13,110 nt of DNA from an uncultured Candidatus Saccharibacteria bacterium (GCA_948514425.1 CAOQYN010000005.1:1-13110); one strand, 5' to 3'. Positions 1 to 7,122 are shown, counted from the first letter of the stretch. Made by a program: numbers and translations. The notes: generated from the sequence alone by a model not told the origin.

Positions 1-1
1 C

Positions 2-955
2 ACAACTGCGATGATTGTCTGGATGGCGCAACAGTTAGAGATACCACTTTCTTATCTAATTGGTACGACGTTGCCATTTGCGTCGGCTGGCCACTACGGT
101 CCAAAGTCGAAATACTTTGTTTATGAAGCGGACGAGTATGATAGAAATTTCTTAGCATTTCACCCGTGGTTGGCAGTAATTCCCGTGGTGTCGTATGACC
201 ACCCAGATATTTATCCGACCGTAGAAGATTATGAACAGGCGTTTGCGCAATTTGAGAAGCAGAGTCAAGAAGTATTACATGGCGACGAGATCGCTGTTGG
301 AATTACGTTGGCAGGTGAAGCGCGAAGGTATGATGCGACTTTGGCGCTAGATGTGATTCAGAAGATTATGCCGCAACCGAGAGGCTTGATGAAGATTTCA
401 GCATTACAGAGAAAGAAATTATTGGCGGCGATTAATAGTTTTCCGGGAGTCGGGCGAAGGTTTGAGCAGGTATCTGAAGGATATTACTCAGATTATGCAC
501 ATCATCCAGAAGAAGTGAAAGCAACGGTTGAAATCGCAATGGAGGAGGCTGACCGACGAGGTCTGAAGGGGGTAATAGCGATTTACGAGCCGCATCAAAA
601 TACGAGACAAGCGGAGTTGGCGGATTTGTATGCGGATGCTTTTGTGGGCGTAACGAGATTATATTGGGTGCCGACTTACTTGACACGCGAAAATACGAAA
701 ATTAAGGTTTTGAACCCAGAACAATTTATTGCAAAATTGAAAAATAAAAAGCTTGCCGAAGCAGCTGAACTTAATGATGAGCTAGTGGAAAAAGTAAAGG
801 AGTGGCATAAAAAAGGTTATCTGGTGCTGTTGATGTCGGCAGGACCGGCGGATGCTTGGATCCGCAAACTAGTGTATGCCGGCAATCAGGAATCAGCAGC
901 GACACGTTTGGTACATGCTCCACGCAGCGCAGAAGAAGGCAGCGAGAGGCTATAG
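2..955 (+). CDS. murC: MurC-type UDP-N-acetylmuramate ligase, 5' end cut by window
   Basis: Mur ligases join an amino acid or peptide to the UDP-MurNAc precursor in the cytoplasm using ATP; MurC adds L-alanine. The frame is open to the left edge, and the first residues (T-A-M) look like the end of the GKTTTTAM P-loop, so the ATG at base 11 is internal and the true start lies upstream. Visible motifs are EADEYD (bases 125-142), YDHP in the central domain, FPGVGRRFE at the start of the C-terminal domain, DYAHHP (491-508) and YEPHQNTR, all typical of the MurC/Mpl group. EPHQNTR resembles the MurC FQPHRYTR motif; EADEYD also occurs in Mpl, so Mpl is the alternative. The central domain looks shortened: the usual GxHNxxN motif reads GEARRYD, and about 45 residues seem missing relative to E. 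coli MurC. It ends at TAG 11 nt from the converging minus-strand gene, with no visible terminator. Confidence 0.85.
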   Translation, partial: TTAMIVWMAQQLEIPLSYLIGTTLPFASAGHYGPKSKYFVYEADEYDRNFLAFHPWLAVIPVVSYDHPDIYPTVEDYEQAFAQFEKQSQEVLHGDEIAVGITLAGEARRYDATLALDVIQKIMPQPRGLMKISALQRKKLLAAINSFPGVGRRFEQVSEGYYSDYAHHPEEVKATVEIAMEEADRRGLKGVIAIYEPHQNTRQAELADLYADAFVGVTRLYWVPTYLTRENTKIKVLNPEQFIAKLKNKKLAEAAELNDELVEKVKEWHKKGYLVLLMSAGPADAWIRKLVYAGNQESAATRLVHAPRSAEEGSERL

Positions 956-966
956 GGCTTTTATGG

Positions 967-1317
967 TTACTCTGTTTTTTCTGCCTGTGCTTTGATACCG
1001 AGCGACTCATCGGAGAGTGGAGCGTTGGAGAAAGCATCAGGGAGACTGTTGAGGTGTTTTTCGATTTTCTGTAATTCCCCAAGATACTGATTGAGTTCTG
1101 CTTCATCGAGCGGTCCAGAATCGCCATATGAGAATGTTGTGGTAGCTTCGGTTTCAGCCTCGACTTCTTCCTTGTCCGGTAAGAATCCAGGGCGCGAACG
1201 ATCGAGATAAATATCGCCAGTATTACGATAAACCGCTAGGCTAATCGACGCAGTAATTCCAGCAATAAGAATTGACCCGATCCCAAGAATCATCAAATTA
1301 CGTCCACCACGTGTCAT
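967..1317 (-). CDS. Single-pass membrane protein with acidic tail, unknown function
   Basis: I do not recognise a named family. The 116-aa product has a basic N-terminus (MTRGGRN), one hydrophobic segment at about residues 8-29, then a hydrophilic, acidic region rich in E and D (PDKEEVEAETEATT) with a short helical stretch at about 70-92. The positive-inside rule suggests N-in and the acidic tail outside. It contains no cysteine. The start codon overlaps the stop of the preceding gene as ATGA (1314-1317), a layout for coupled translation. It is the last gene of the three-gene cassette starting at 2853, so a role with the secreted and thioredoxin-like proteins is plausible but only inferred. 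The gene is intact and faces murC across an 11-nt gap. Confidence 0.8.
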   Translation of the reverse strand: MTRGGRNLMILGIGSILIAGITASISLAVYRNTGDIYLDRSRPGFLPDKEEVEAETEATTTFSYGDSGPLDEAELNQYLGELQKIEKHLNSLPDAFSNAPLSDESLGIKAQAEKTE

Positions 1318-1826
1318 TTTGTAAGCTCCTGGCGCAAATTTACTACGGCTTGATATTGCTGATTGGTGAGTTTTTTGAGTTCTTCGGTAGCAAGTTTTAC
1401 TTTCGCGCGTCGCTCACGGACAACGAGTAATTGGTCGTAAAAGCGATCTGGCTCGGTTTGACAATTGATATTGATAAGATTCTCCATTTCGCGCATATAG
1501 TCCGTGTAATAATCGCGAAATTTAGCCTGTTCGCTGGAGAAGTCAAACTGGATTTCTGATAGCGTTGGGCGATTATTACGTACGAGGCGTAAATTGAGGG
1601 GGGTGATAAATTTATTGGCGATAGTTTCGTAGGCTGTACCAAGATAGGTTCGGGTCTTAGAGTCAATTTTTTGTAGCTGACTGAGGGACTGTTTGATGGT
1701 GGAACAGTTATTGGAGATGGCGCTGCTTTCGGATTTAGAAAGAGCAGAGGCTGGGAGTACAAAACTAGATCCTAAAGCTAGGCATAACGATAATGCAAGG
1801 AGAGACTTTTTAGCGATAGAGACCAT
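1314..1826 (-). CDS. Secreted helical protein with two cysteines, unknown function
   Basis: The 170-aa protein starts with a classical signal peptide: MVSIAKK, a hydrophobic core at about 8-24, and a likely signal-peptidase I site after ASA (about residue 28). The mature part is mostly charged and helical with coiled-coil potential (about 40-60 and 130-170). It has exactly two cysteines, C41 and C122, which could form a disulfide. I chose the ATG at 1826 because it gives a standard signal peptide and is preceded by GATGGGAA; an in-frame ATG at 1844 would add six residues (MMGKNI) without a better ribosome-binding site. Either start overlaps the 3' end of the thioredoxin-like gene (by 17 or 35 nt), and the stop overlaps the next gene as ATGA, so the three genes are probably co-translated. 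The pairing of a two-cysteine secreted protein with a CxxC membrane protein suggests a substrate or partner relation; this is inference. Confidence 0.8.
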   Translation of the reverse strand: MVSIAKKSLLALSLCLALGSSFVLPASALSKSESSAISNNCSTIKQSLSQLQKIDSKTRTYLGTAYETIANKFITPLNLRLVRNNRPTLSEIQFDFSSEQAKFRDYYTDYMREMENLININCQTEPDRFYDQLLVVRERRAKVKLATEELKKLTNQQYQAVVNLRQELTK

Positions 1827-2853
1827 TATGTTTTTTCCCATCATAAATTAGCGTCGGTATGCCTTTGGCATGAATTTTGTTCTCGACCGTGGTTTGAATT
1901 TTTGTCATAATATCTGAGACTTCGTCACTCGTTGCTGTCTGGCTTAGTTGGTCAATTTGCTTTTTACTGGCGCCAAATTCCGCGAGCCATGTCTGAAGCA
2001 ACTTTTCGGCGGTTGCATGATCGGAATTTAGGAAGACAGACTGGTAATTAATACCTTCGGAGTTTGATTCGGTAAAGAGCCGATTGATGATTTTGGGGGC
2101 GTAATCCGTTTTGAGTAAATCTGTGGCATAGATGTAGCGAGCGATTAAGTCCGAGTTGGCAAATTTATAGCTACCATCGGGAAGCTTAATTGGGTACACC
2201 ATAAGCACCGTATTGTATTGCTCAAAAAATCCGGAATCTTTTTGATTGCGGTAAGACTGCATGCAGACCGTACAACCTGGATCGAAGATATCAAGAGCGA
2301 GCGGACGATCGTCTTGGTAAGTAGTGGCAAAACTATAAGGCTCAACAAGATATTCTTCAGCGTTCCAGCTGCGGAAACGATCGGGGATATTGACGAAGAT
2401 TTCACCCCATTCTGAGAACCAGCGGCCAGTCCATTCAAGCGGGTTTTTGGGCTCAGCGGCTTCGATACCACAAACTTCGGCACCGAGGGCGCAACTTTCG
2501 GGCTGAGAAACATTGCATGTGCCAAAAACCCAAATCGCAAGTAGCGCTTTGATCGATTCCACTAGCGACCAAACTGTAATTACAACAATCAATACCGCCC
2601 CGACCTCAATCGCTGCGCCAAGAGGCTTGACCCATTTGGGATGCTTGAGAACGATTTTGCTAAGCAGTGTATTTTTGACATCGTCTTTGAAATTGGTTTC
2701 ACATTTTTGTAGGCGGATTTTTTTGCCGACGCAACCCCAAGCCTTTTTAAAAACTGCCCAGTACTTTCGACCAATGTCGCGGCGAAAGATACTTAAGAAA
2801 GCGACAAAAATTCCAACAAGACATAGAATGATGAACGCCGCAATACAAACCAT
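1810..2853 (-). CDS. Membrane-anchored thioredoxin-fold protein (CTVC)
   Basis: The 347-aa protein has two hydrophobic segments (about residues 2-22 and 80-110) flanking a basic, probably cytoplasmic loop (RRDIGRK, KKIRLQK), leaving the large C-terminal domain outside the membrane. That domain carries a CTVC motif (C194, C197) in the context DPGCTVC and a late GIPT motif (P333) fitting the cis-proline of thioredoxin/DsbA folds. Three more cysteines (C113, C121, C128) lie just after the second membrane segment and could form a structural or relay disulfide. Likely role: thiol-disulfide exchange on extracytoplasmic proteins; whether oxidase, reductase or isomerase cannot be told. The start is supported by an extended -10 (TGCTATAAT) ending 6 nt before the ATG. 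The gene follows aspS by 18 nt and overlaps the secreted two-cysteine protein. Confidence 0.82.
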   Translation of the reverse strand: MVCIAAFIILCLVGIFVAFLSIFRRDIGRKYWAVFKKAWGCVGKKIRLQKCETNFKDDVKNTLLSKIVLKHPKWVKPLGAAIEVGAVLIVVITVWSLVESIKALLAIWVFGTCNVSQPESCALGAEVCGIEAAEPKNPLEWTGRWFSEWGEIFVNIPDRFRSWNAEEYLVEPYSFATTYQDDRPLALDIFDPGCTVCMQSYRNQKDSGFFEQYNTVLMVYPIKLPDGSYKFANSDLIARYIYATDLLKTDYAPKIINRLFTESNSEGINYQSVFLNSDHATAEKLLQTWLAEFGASKKQIDQLSQTATSDEVSDIMTKIQTTVENKIHAKGIPTLIYDGKKHNGLYR

Positions 2854-2859
2854 AGGGTC

Positions 2860-2868
2860 ATTATAGCA
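2860..2868 (-). promoter_or_regulatory. Extended -10 promoter, leaderless start of the thioredoxin-like gene
   Basis: On the minus strand TGC-TATAAT (hexamer 2860-2865) is followed by GACCCT and then the ATG at 2853, so transcription would begin at or within a base or two of the start codon. The -35 region falls inside the end of aspS and has no good match, as expected for an extended -10 promoter. The box lies entirely in the 18-nt gap after the aspS stop. Confidence 0.65.
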
Positions 2869-2871
2869 TAT

Positions 2872-4626
2872 TTAGTCGTCTTCGGGGATGAGTTCGATAT
2901 GGAGTTCATCAAGCTGCCCCGCATCAACGGCGGACGGTGAACCCATCATGAGATCAACGCCAGAGCCGTTCTTCGGGAAAGCGACAACATCGCGAATGCT
3001 GTTGGCATCGAGTAGTTCCATGAGCATGCGATCAATACCAAAAGCACATCCTGCATGCGGTGGAGCGCCGAACTTAAAGGCGTTCAAGAGACCGCCGAAT
3101 TTCTGCGCAACGTAATCTTGATCATAGCCTAGAACAGCGAAGGCCTCATACATAACTTCTGGGCTATAATTGCGAACCGCACCAGAGCAAAGCTCAAGAC
3201 CATTTACTGCCATATCAAATTGGTCCGCTACGATATCGAGCTTGTTCTCCGTTTCGCGAATTGCTTTCAAACCTCCTTTTGGCATAGAGAAAGGGTTATG
3301 CCCAAAATCGAGACAGTTGTTTTTCTCATCCCATTCATAGAACGGAAAATCTATAATCCAGCAAAGTGCAACCTTTTGGCTATTTTTTAACCCTAGCGCA
3401 TCAGCAAAGGCGATACGCATTACACCCAGAACTTTATTAACATTATCGCGTTCATCAGCACCAAAGAAAACCGCATCGCCGTCTACGGCTCCTGTCTTAT
3501 CTTGAATAGCTTTTAGCTCGGCATCTTGAAGGAACTTGGCGATTGGACTACGTACTGTGCCATTCTCATACAATATATAAGCCAAGCCGCCAGCTCCATT
3601 TTTGCGCGCAAGTTCAGTAAACTCGTCGATTTGTTTACGCGTGAATTTACTACCGCCTGGTACACGAATCGCTTTGACGCAAGGGGTCTGAAAAACCTTA
3701 AATTCGCAGTTCTTCAACTCTTCTGTCAAATCTATCAGCTCAAGCCCATAGCGTAAATCTGGCTTATCGGTGCCATATTTTTCCATGGCGTCGCGATATG
3801 GAATGCGCGGTACGTCTTCAGTTATCAATTCCTTGCCAGCAAACTCGGTTACGAGTTTTTTAATTAATGGTTCCATTGTCTGGCGTACTACTTCGCCATC
3901 GTCAACGAAAGACATTTCGCAATCGAGCTGATAAAAGTCACCATAGAGCCGGTCAGCTCGAGGATCTTCATCGCGAAAACAAGGTGCAATTTGATAATAG
4001 CGCGGAACACCGCCGACCATTAAAAGCTGCTTGAACTGTTGTGGTGCTTGAGGTAAAGCATAAAATTCACCAGGATGAACGCGTGATGGCACGAGAAAAT
4101 CGCGTGCACCTTCAGGCGAAGAGTTCGCTAGAATGGGGGTGGTGATTTCTATGAAATCGTGTTCGTCCATATATTGTCGCATGATACGATAATACTCGGC
4201 TCGACGCGCCAGCATGTGCTGCATACTAGGGCGCCGCAAATCAAGGTAACGATATTTAAGGCGAAGCTCTTCTCCCGATATATCTCCTTCGTCATGAGTA
4301 TTGACTGGCAGAGGTTCGGATTTGTTGACCAATTCGAGACTATCGACGACGACTTCGATCTCGCCGGTTTCGATATTGGGATTTTTGAGTTCTGGCGCAC
4401 GCTCACGAACAACACCACGAGCGTGAATAACGAATTCATCACGGAGACCCTCGGCAATCTGGAATGCAGCAGGAGTATCAGGAGTAATAACAAGCTGAAT
4501 GATTCCCTTATGATCGCGTAAGTCGATAAAAATTAAGCCACCATGATCGCGACGTGAATTCACCCAACCAGCAACTTCTACAGTTTTACCAATTTCTGAT
4601 TTTAGTTTTGTCGATAAGCTTCTCAT
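2872..4626 (-). CDS. aspS: Aspartyl-tRNA synthetase, bacterial type, probably non-discriminating
   Basis: This class II synthetase charges tRNA-Asp with aspartate. At 584 aa it has the full bacterial length: N-terminal OB-fold anticodon-binding domain (about 1-105), catalytic core with motif 1 around 140-165, motif 2 (FRDEDPRADR, 217-226), the bacterial GAD insertion (about 290-400), and motif 3 (GIDRM, 530-534) near the C-terminus. The OB-fold reads RRDHGG (H28 and G29), where discriminating enzymes such as E. coli have RRDLG. A histidine here is associated with enzymes that also charge tRNA-Asn, feeding GatCAB amidation, so a non-discriminating enzyme is likely; this is inferred from family knowledge. 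The ATG start is supported by the promoter 7 nt upstream and by the position of the OB-fold. Upstream is the peptide-binding protein gene, 102 nt away with two promoters between. Confidence 0.96.
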   Translation of the reverse strand: MRSLSTKLKSEIGKTVEVAGWVNSRRDHGGLIFIDLRDHKGIIQLVITPDTPAAFQIAEGLRDEFVIHARGVVRERAPELKNPNIETGEIEVVVDSLELVNKSEPLPVNTHDEGDISGEELRLKYRYLDLRRPSMQHMLARRAEYYRIMRQYMDEHDFIEITTPILANSSPEGARDFLVPSRVHPGEFYALPQAPQQFKQLLMVGGVPRYYQIAPCFRDEDPRADRLYGDFYQLDCEMSFVDDGEVVRQTMEPLIKKLVTEFAGKELITEDVPRIPYRDAMEKYGTDKPDLRYGLELIDLTEELKNCEFKVFQTPCVKAIRVPGGSKFTRKQIDEFTELARKNGAGGLAYILYENGTVRSPIAKFLQDAELKAIQDKTGAVDGDAVFFGADERDNVNKVLGVMRIAFADALGLKNSQKVALCWIIDFPFYEWDEKNNCLDFGHNPFSMPKGGLKAIRETENKLDIVADQFDMAVNGLELCSGAVRNYSPEVMYEAFAVLGYDQDYVAQKFGGLLNAFKFGAPPHAGCAFGIDRMLMELLDANSIRDVVAFPKNGSGVDLMMGSPSAVDAGQLDELHIELIPEDD

Positions 4627-4633
4627 AAGAGAT

Positions 4634-4642
4634 ATTATAGCA
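4634..4642 (-). promoter_or_regulatory. Proximal aspS promoter P2, extended -10, leaderless
   Basis: Minus-strand TGC-TATAAT (hexamer 4634-4639) is followed by seven bases (ATCTCTT) and the aspS ATG. Initiation 6-7 nt after the hexamer would give a message with no leader. No convincing -35 is visible at 16-18 nt. Confidence 0.62.
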
Positions 4643-4695
4643 TAGATTGGGCAAATAGTACATCAAAAGCTAGACCTCTAGGAGGTTATACTTAC

Positions 4696-4724
4696 AGTAT
4701 AGCACACATGCTTATTTTTGTCAA
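4696..4724 (-). promoter_or_regulatory. Distal aspS promoter P1, near-consensus sigma-70 type
   Basis: On the minus strand a perfect -35 TTGACA (4719-4724) is separated by 17 nt from TATACT (4696-4701), which also has an extended TGC. The -35 starts 4 nt after the stop of the peptide-binding protein gene. Transcripts would start near 4689 and carry a leader of about 60 nt into aspS. It is the best -35/-10 pair I see in the window, and unlike the other promoters it is not placed for leaderless initiation. The leader contains a small inverted repeat, ACCTC-CTA-GAGGT. Confidence 0.7.
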
Positions 4725-4728
4725 TAGC

Positions 4729-6459
4729 TTAAGGAGTGCGGTTTTTGGTGGCTTTATTGACGGCCCAGTATTCAACGTCTGAGAAACGATCGGTTGCATA
4801 AACAAGGCGGTCGTCCTCGGAGAATGTACGAACGTTTTTGTTGAAATAATAAGTTAGGCTAGCTTGATAAATTCCGATTGCTGGAACATCATTGACCCAA
4901 TAACGTAAGAAGGTGCCGTATTTTGCGGCGCGAAGATTCTCGCTCATGGTGCTGCGAGCGGCCAAGATCGAATCGTCAACTAGGGCGTTACGATAATTGG
5001 AAAGATTTAGGCCAGAAGACGTAGCCTGGGAAGAGTGATAGTAGGCAAAGAGGTCTGGATTCGCGCCAAGCTCAACTTCATAAATTAAGATGTCATAATT
5101 ACGCTGACGGATGACGTTCATGAGAAAGTCTTGCCCAGGATTGTAAACTGAGAGTTCAACTGCAAATCCAAGTTTTTCGAGCTGCGCTTCGAGATTATTG
5201 GCCAGTTCTGGGTAGTAACCAGTGCTGATTGTAGCGAGGCGAATTGTCTGCCCAGTCACGCCAGCATCCCTAAGAGTAATCTGAGCTGCGTTTAGGTCGT
5301 AGGCTGGGATTTCTGGGTAGGATTCTAAATTAAGCTCTGAACGGAGGATGGGGTAGTCAAGTGGCTCTTCGCCGTCTAGTGTGGAGCGCAATTCCTTCAT
5401 GTTAATTCCCTGGCGAATGGCTTGACGAACACTTTGGTTGGAGAGGATGGCGCTCGAAGTATTAAGGAAAGCATAGACTCCGCTAGCGATAGTGGTTTGT
5501 TTTTCATATACTAGCGAAGAAGATAGCGACTCGCTATCAAGCGGCGAAAGTTCGGCGGTCGCCGTGGCTTCACCAGTTGAGAGAGCATTAACAATATCAG
5601 ACGCCACAGTATAGGTACGAATAGCAAAGTTGTTTAGCATCGGCATGCCTTTGTGATAATTGCGGTTTGCGCTAAGGTAAACTATTTTATCGCCGCTCGT
5701 GCCGACATTTTGTGCGGCGTTGAAAGTAAAGGCACCGGAAGTAACAGGATTTGTGCTGAAAGTATGTTCAAGAATTTTATCAGGCTGAACTTCGCCGAGA
5801 ATATGCTGAGGTAAAATTGGAACGTTGAGAGTTGAGGCAAAATCTGCATACGGAGACGGTAGAGTGAAGATGATTGCTTCCCCTGTACGCTCGACTGAGA
5901 CACCAGAAAAATTGGAAGAATATGAAGTATTTATTGCGTTACTTTTCATGAGCTGCACACTAAAAATTACATCGTCCAACGTGATTTTCTCACCATCAGA
6001 CCAGTGCAAGTCGGGCTTAAGTGTGACAGTCCAGACTTTGCCGGTCTCATCGGGAACGATAGAGTCCGCTAGACCAAGGCCAACGTGACCAGAATAGTCG
6101 ATAGTTGAAAGAGTCGAGAACATCAACTTCGACAGAACCTTTTCGCTATTTGTTGTGGCAAAAAGTGGGTTCATGGTCGTAATATTTCCAACGGTAGCCT
6201 CAATGTAAGTGCCGCCGTCGACATAAGCTTCTGCCGTGTAAGATTGATTATACCAAAAGAGCTGCGTGAGAGCTAATGAAATTACTACAACAACTAATAA
6301 ACCCCATTCTAGGATTAAGAGACGAACTTGGCGTGCGTTCGGCAAGCGTCTGATAAGGTTTTCTTGGAGATGCTCACGACTGCTCTCCTTGGCCTGTGCG
6401 GAGAAGTGCTCTAGTCTTTTGCTAAACTTTTGCCCACGCTTTTTGAAAGTTTGTTTCAT
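4729..6459 (-). CDS. Membrane-anchored family 5 solute-binding protein (oligopeptide type)
   Basis: Family 5 solute-binding proteins (OppA/DppA group) capture peptides or other solutes outside the membrane for an ABC importer. The 576-aa product has a long basic cytoplasmic N-terminus (about 1-45), one membrane anchor (about 47-69, ILEWGLLVVVVISLALTQLF) and then the binding domain. Typical family features are MNPLF (96-100), the segment ending VTLKPDLHWSDG and LDDVIFSVQLM. There is no lipobox or clear signal-peptidase site, so it probably stays tethered by the uncleaved helix, unlike lipoprotein homologues of Gram-positive bacteria. It begins 17 nt after the secG stop without an evident Shine-Dalgarno, so it is probably co-transcribed with secG. 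No permease or ATPase gene lies in the window; they may be elsewhere, or it may serve another role. The substrate is unknown. Confidence 0.88.
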   Translation of the reverse strand: MKQTFKKRGQKFSKRLEHFSAQAKESSREHLQENLIRRLPNARQVRLLILEWGLLVVVVISLALTQLFWYNQSYTAEAYVDGGTYIEATVGNITTMNPLFATTNSEKVLSKLMFSTLSTIDYSGHVGLGLADSIVPDETGKVWTVTLKPDLHWSDGEKITLDDVIFSVQLMKSNAINTSYSSNFSGVSVERTGEAIIFTLPSPYADFASTLNVPILPQHILGEVQPDKILEHTFSTNPVTSGAFTFNAAQNVGTSGDKIVYLSANRNYHKGMPMLNNFAIRTYTVASDIVNALSTGEATATAELSPLDSESLSSSLVYEKQTTIASGVYAFLNTSSAILSNQSVRQAIRQGINMKELRSTLDGEEPLDYPILRSELNLESYPEIPAYDLNAAQITLRDAGVTGQTIRLATISTGYYPELANNLEAQLEKLGFAVELSVYNPGQDFLMNVIRQRNYDILIYEVELGANPDLFAYYHSSQATSSGLNLSNYRNALVDDSILAARSTMSENLRAAKYGTFLRYWVNDVPAIGIYQASLTYYFNKNVRTFSEDDRLVYATDRFSDVEYWAVNKATKNRTP

Positions 6460-6476
6460 AGTCTATTGAGATTGCC

Positions 6477-6704
6477 CTATGCGGGGATAAAAATCAAACA
6501 TAAAATTGATAACACAAATACTAACACACAGACAATCGTAGCGTTAAAAAGAGACTTTTCGAGACCACGTCTAGTCGTATAGAGCTCACCAGAGCTACCG
6601 AAGCCAGCACCGAGCGAGGCGCCACGTTGTTGTAGTAAAATTAGTAGAACCGACAAAATGGCCGACACGAAAGTTAAACTCTGAAAAAATGTTCCCAATT
6701 CCAT
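6477..6704 (-). CDS. secG: SecG, preprotein translocase subunit
   Basis: SecG is the small subunit of the SecYEG export channel and assists preprotein translocation. The 75-aa product has two hydrophobic helices (about 7-25 and 52-73) joined by a glycine-rich loop, LLQQRGASLGAGFGSSGELY, the hallmark of the family. An upstream in-frame ATG at 6728 would add eight residues (MSLEYNST), but that stretch contains the -10 hexamer TATAAT (6711-6716), which ends 6 nt before the ATG at 6704. I therefore take 6704 as the start, giving the usual SecG length and N-terminus (MELGTFFQSL). It is followed 17 nt later by the solute-binding protein gene, an export/uptake pair in one likely transcript. Confidence 0.92.
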   Translation of the reverse strand: MELGTFFQSLTFVSAILSVLLILLQQRGASLGAGFGSSGELYTTRRGLEKSLFNATIVCVLVFVLSILCLIFIPA

Positions 6705-6710
6705 AGTACT

Positions 6711-6738
6711 ATTATACTCCAAAGACAAACAAAAGCAA
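6711..6738 (-). promoter_or_regulatory. secG promoter with leaderless spacing
   Basis: Minus-strand -35-like TTGCTT (6733-6738), a 16-nt spacer and TATAAT (6711-6716), ending 6 nt before the secG ATG at 6704. GGAG sits directly before TATAAT, but at 12 nt upstream of the ATG with the promoter box in between it is unlikely to serve as a ribosome-binding site. Confidence 0.65.
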
Positions 6739-6740
6739 GT

Positions 6741-7106
6741 CTAGCCGACGATAAGGTTCAAAAGAGTATTGATTCCGCTCAAGATAAGACTAGAGAGAGC
6801 GGCGCCCAAGATATCCATTTCAACTCCTGGGAGCAAATATATTGTAATGATTACCATTAGAATATTGATGACAGCTGTCGAAATACCCATTGTGAGAATT
6901 GCAAGAGGGAGTGCTGTCATCTTGATAAATGGCTTGATGAATGAATTTACTAGCGAAAAGATCAGGCCAGCGACTATATAGAGTAGCCAGGGGGCAGAAA
7001 ATGATTCAGCAGAATTGACAGTGCCAAACCAAGAAATGCAGAGAAACATTCCAAGGCTAGATGCCACCCAACGCAAAATAAACACAAGAAGTTGCTGTTT
7101 AATCAT
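6741..7106 (-). CDS. Phage holin family 4-2 / YvlD-like membrane protein
   Basis: The 121-aa product is almost entirely hydrophobic, with four predicted membrane helices at about 8-26, 40-60, 64-90 and 98-119. The central NSFIKPFIKMTALPLAILTMG region, with asparagine and proline inside a helical hairpin, is typical of the YvlD family (Pfam Phage_holin_4_2). Despite the family name these are common chromosomal proteins in bacteria, and nothing around it suggests a prophage or lysis cassette. The cellular role is unknown. The start is supported by an extended -10 ending 7 nt upstream. It lies 32 nt downstream of uvrC and 36 nt before the secG start, with its own promoter and the next gene's promoter on either side. 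Confidence 0.85.
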   Translation of the reverse strand: MIKQQLLVFILRWVASSLGMFLCISWFGTVNSAESFSAPWLLYIVAGLIFSLVNSFIKPFIKMTALPLAILTMGISTAVINILMVIITIYLLPGVEMDILGAALSSLILSGINTLLNLIVG

Positions 7107-7113
7107 AGTGATT

Positions 7114-7122
7114 ATTATAACA
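7114..7122 (-). promoter_or_regulatory. Extended -10 promoter of the holin-like gene, leaderless
   Basis: Minus-strand TGT-TATAAT (hexamer 7114-7119), then AATCACT and the ATG at 7106. It sits in the 32-nt gap after the uvrC stop. No clear -35. Confidence 0.62.

Noticed and set aside
771..1127. A 118-codon minus-strand frame crossing the murC end and the small membrane protein gene
   Set aside because: It overlaps two better-supported genes in other frames and has no recognisable domain.
4159..4521. A 120-codon plus-strand frame opposite the 5' part of aspS
   Set aside because: It is antisense to the strongly conserved OB-fold and core of AspRS; its composition is explained by the aspS codons, and there is no promoter or ribosome-binding site.
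4640..4700. A riboswitch or T-box in the aspS leader
   Set aside because: The leader is only about 60 nt, lacks a T-box TGGNACCGCG bulge or specifier stem, and shows only a 5-bp hairpin.
6741..7106. Prophage lysis gene (holin)
   Set aside because: The family name is historical; there is no endolysin, phage gene or attachment site nearby and the gene sits among housekeeping genes.
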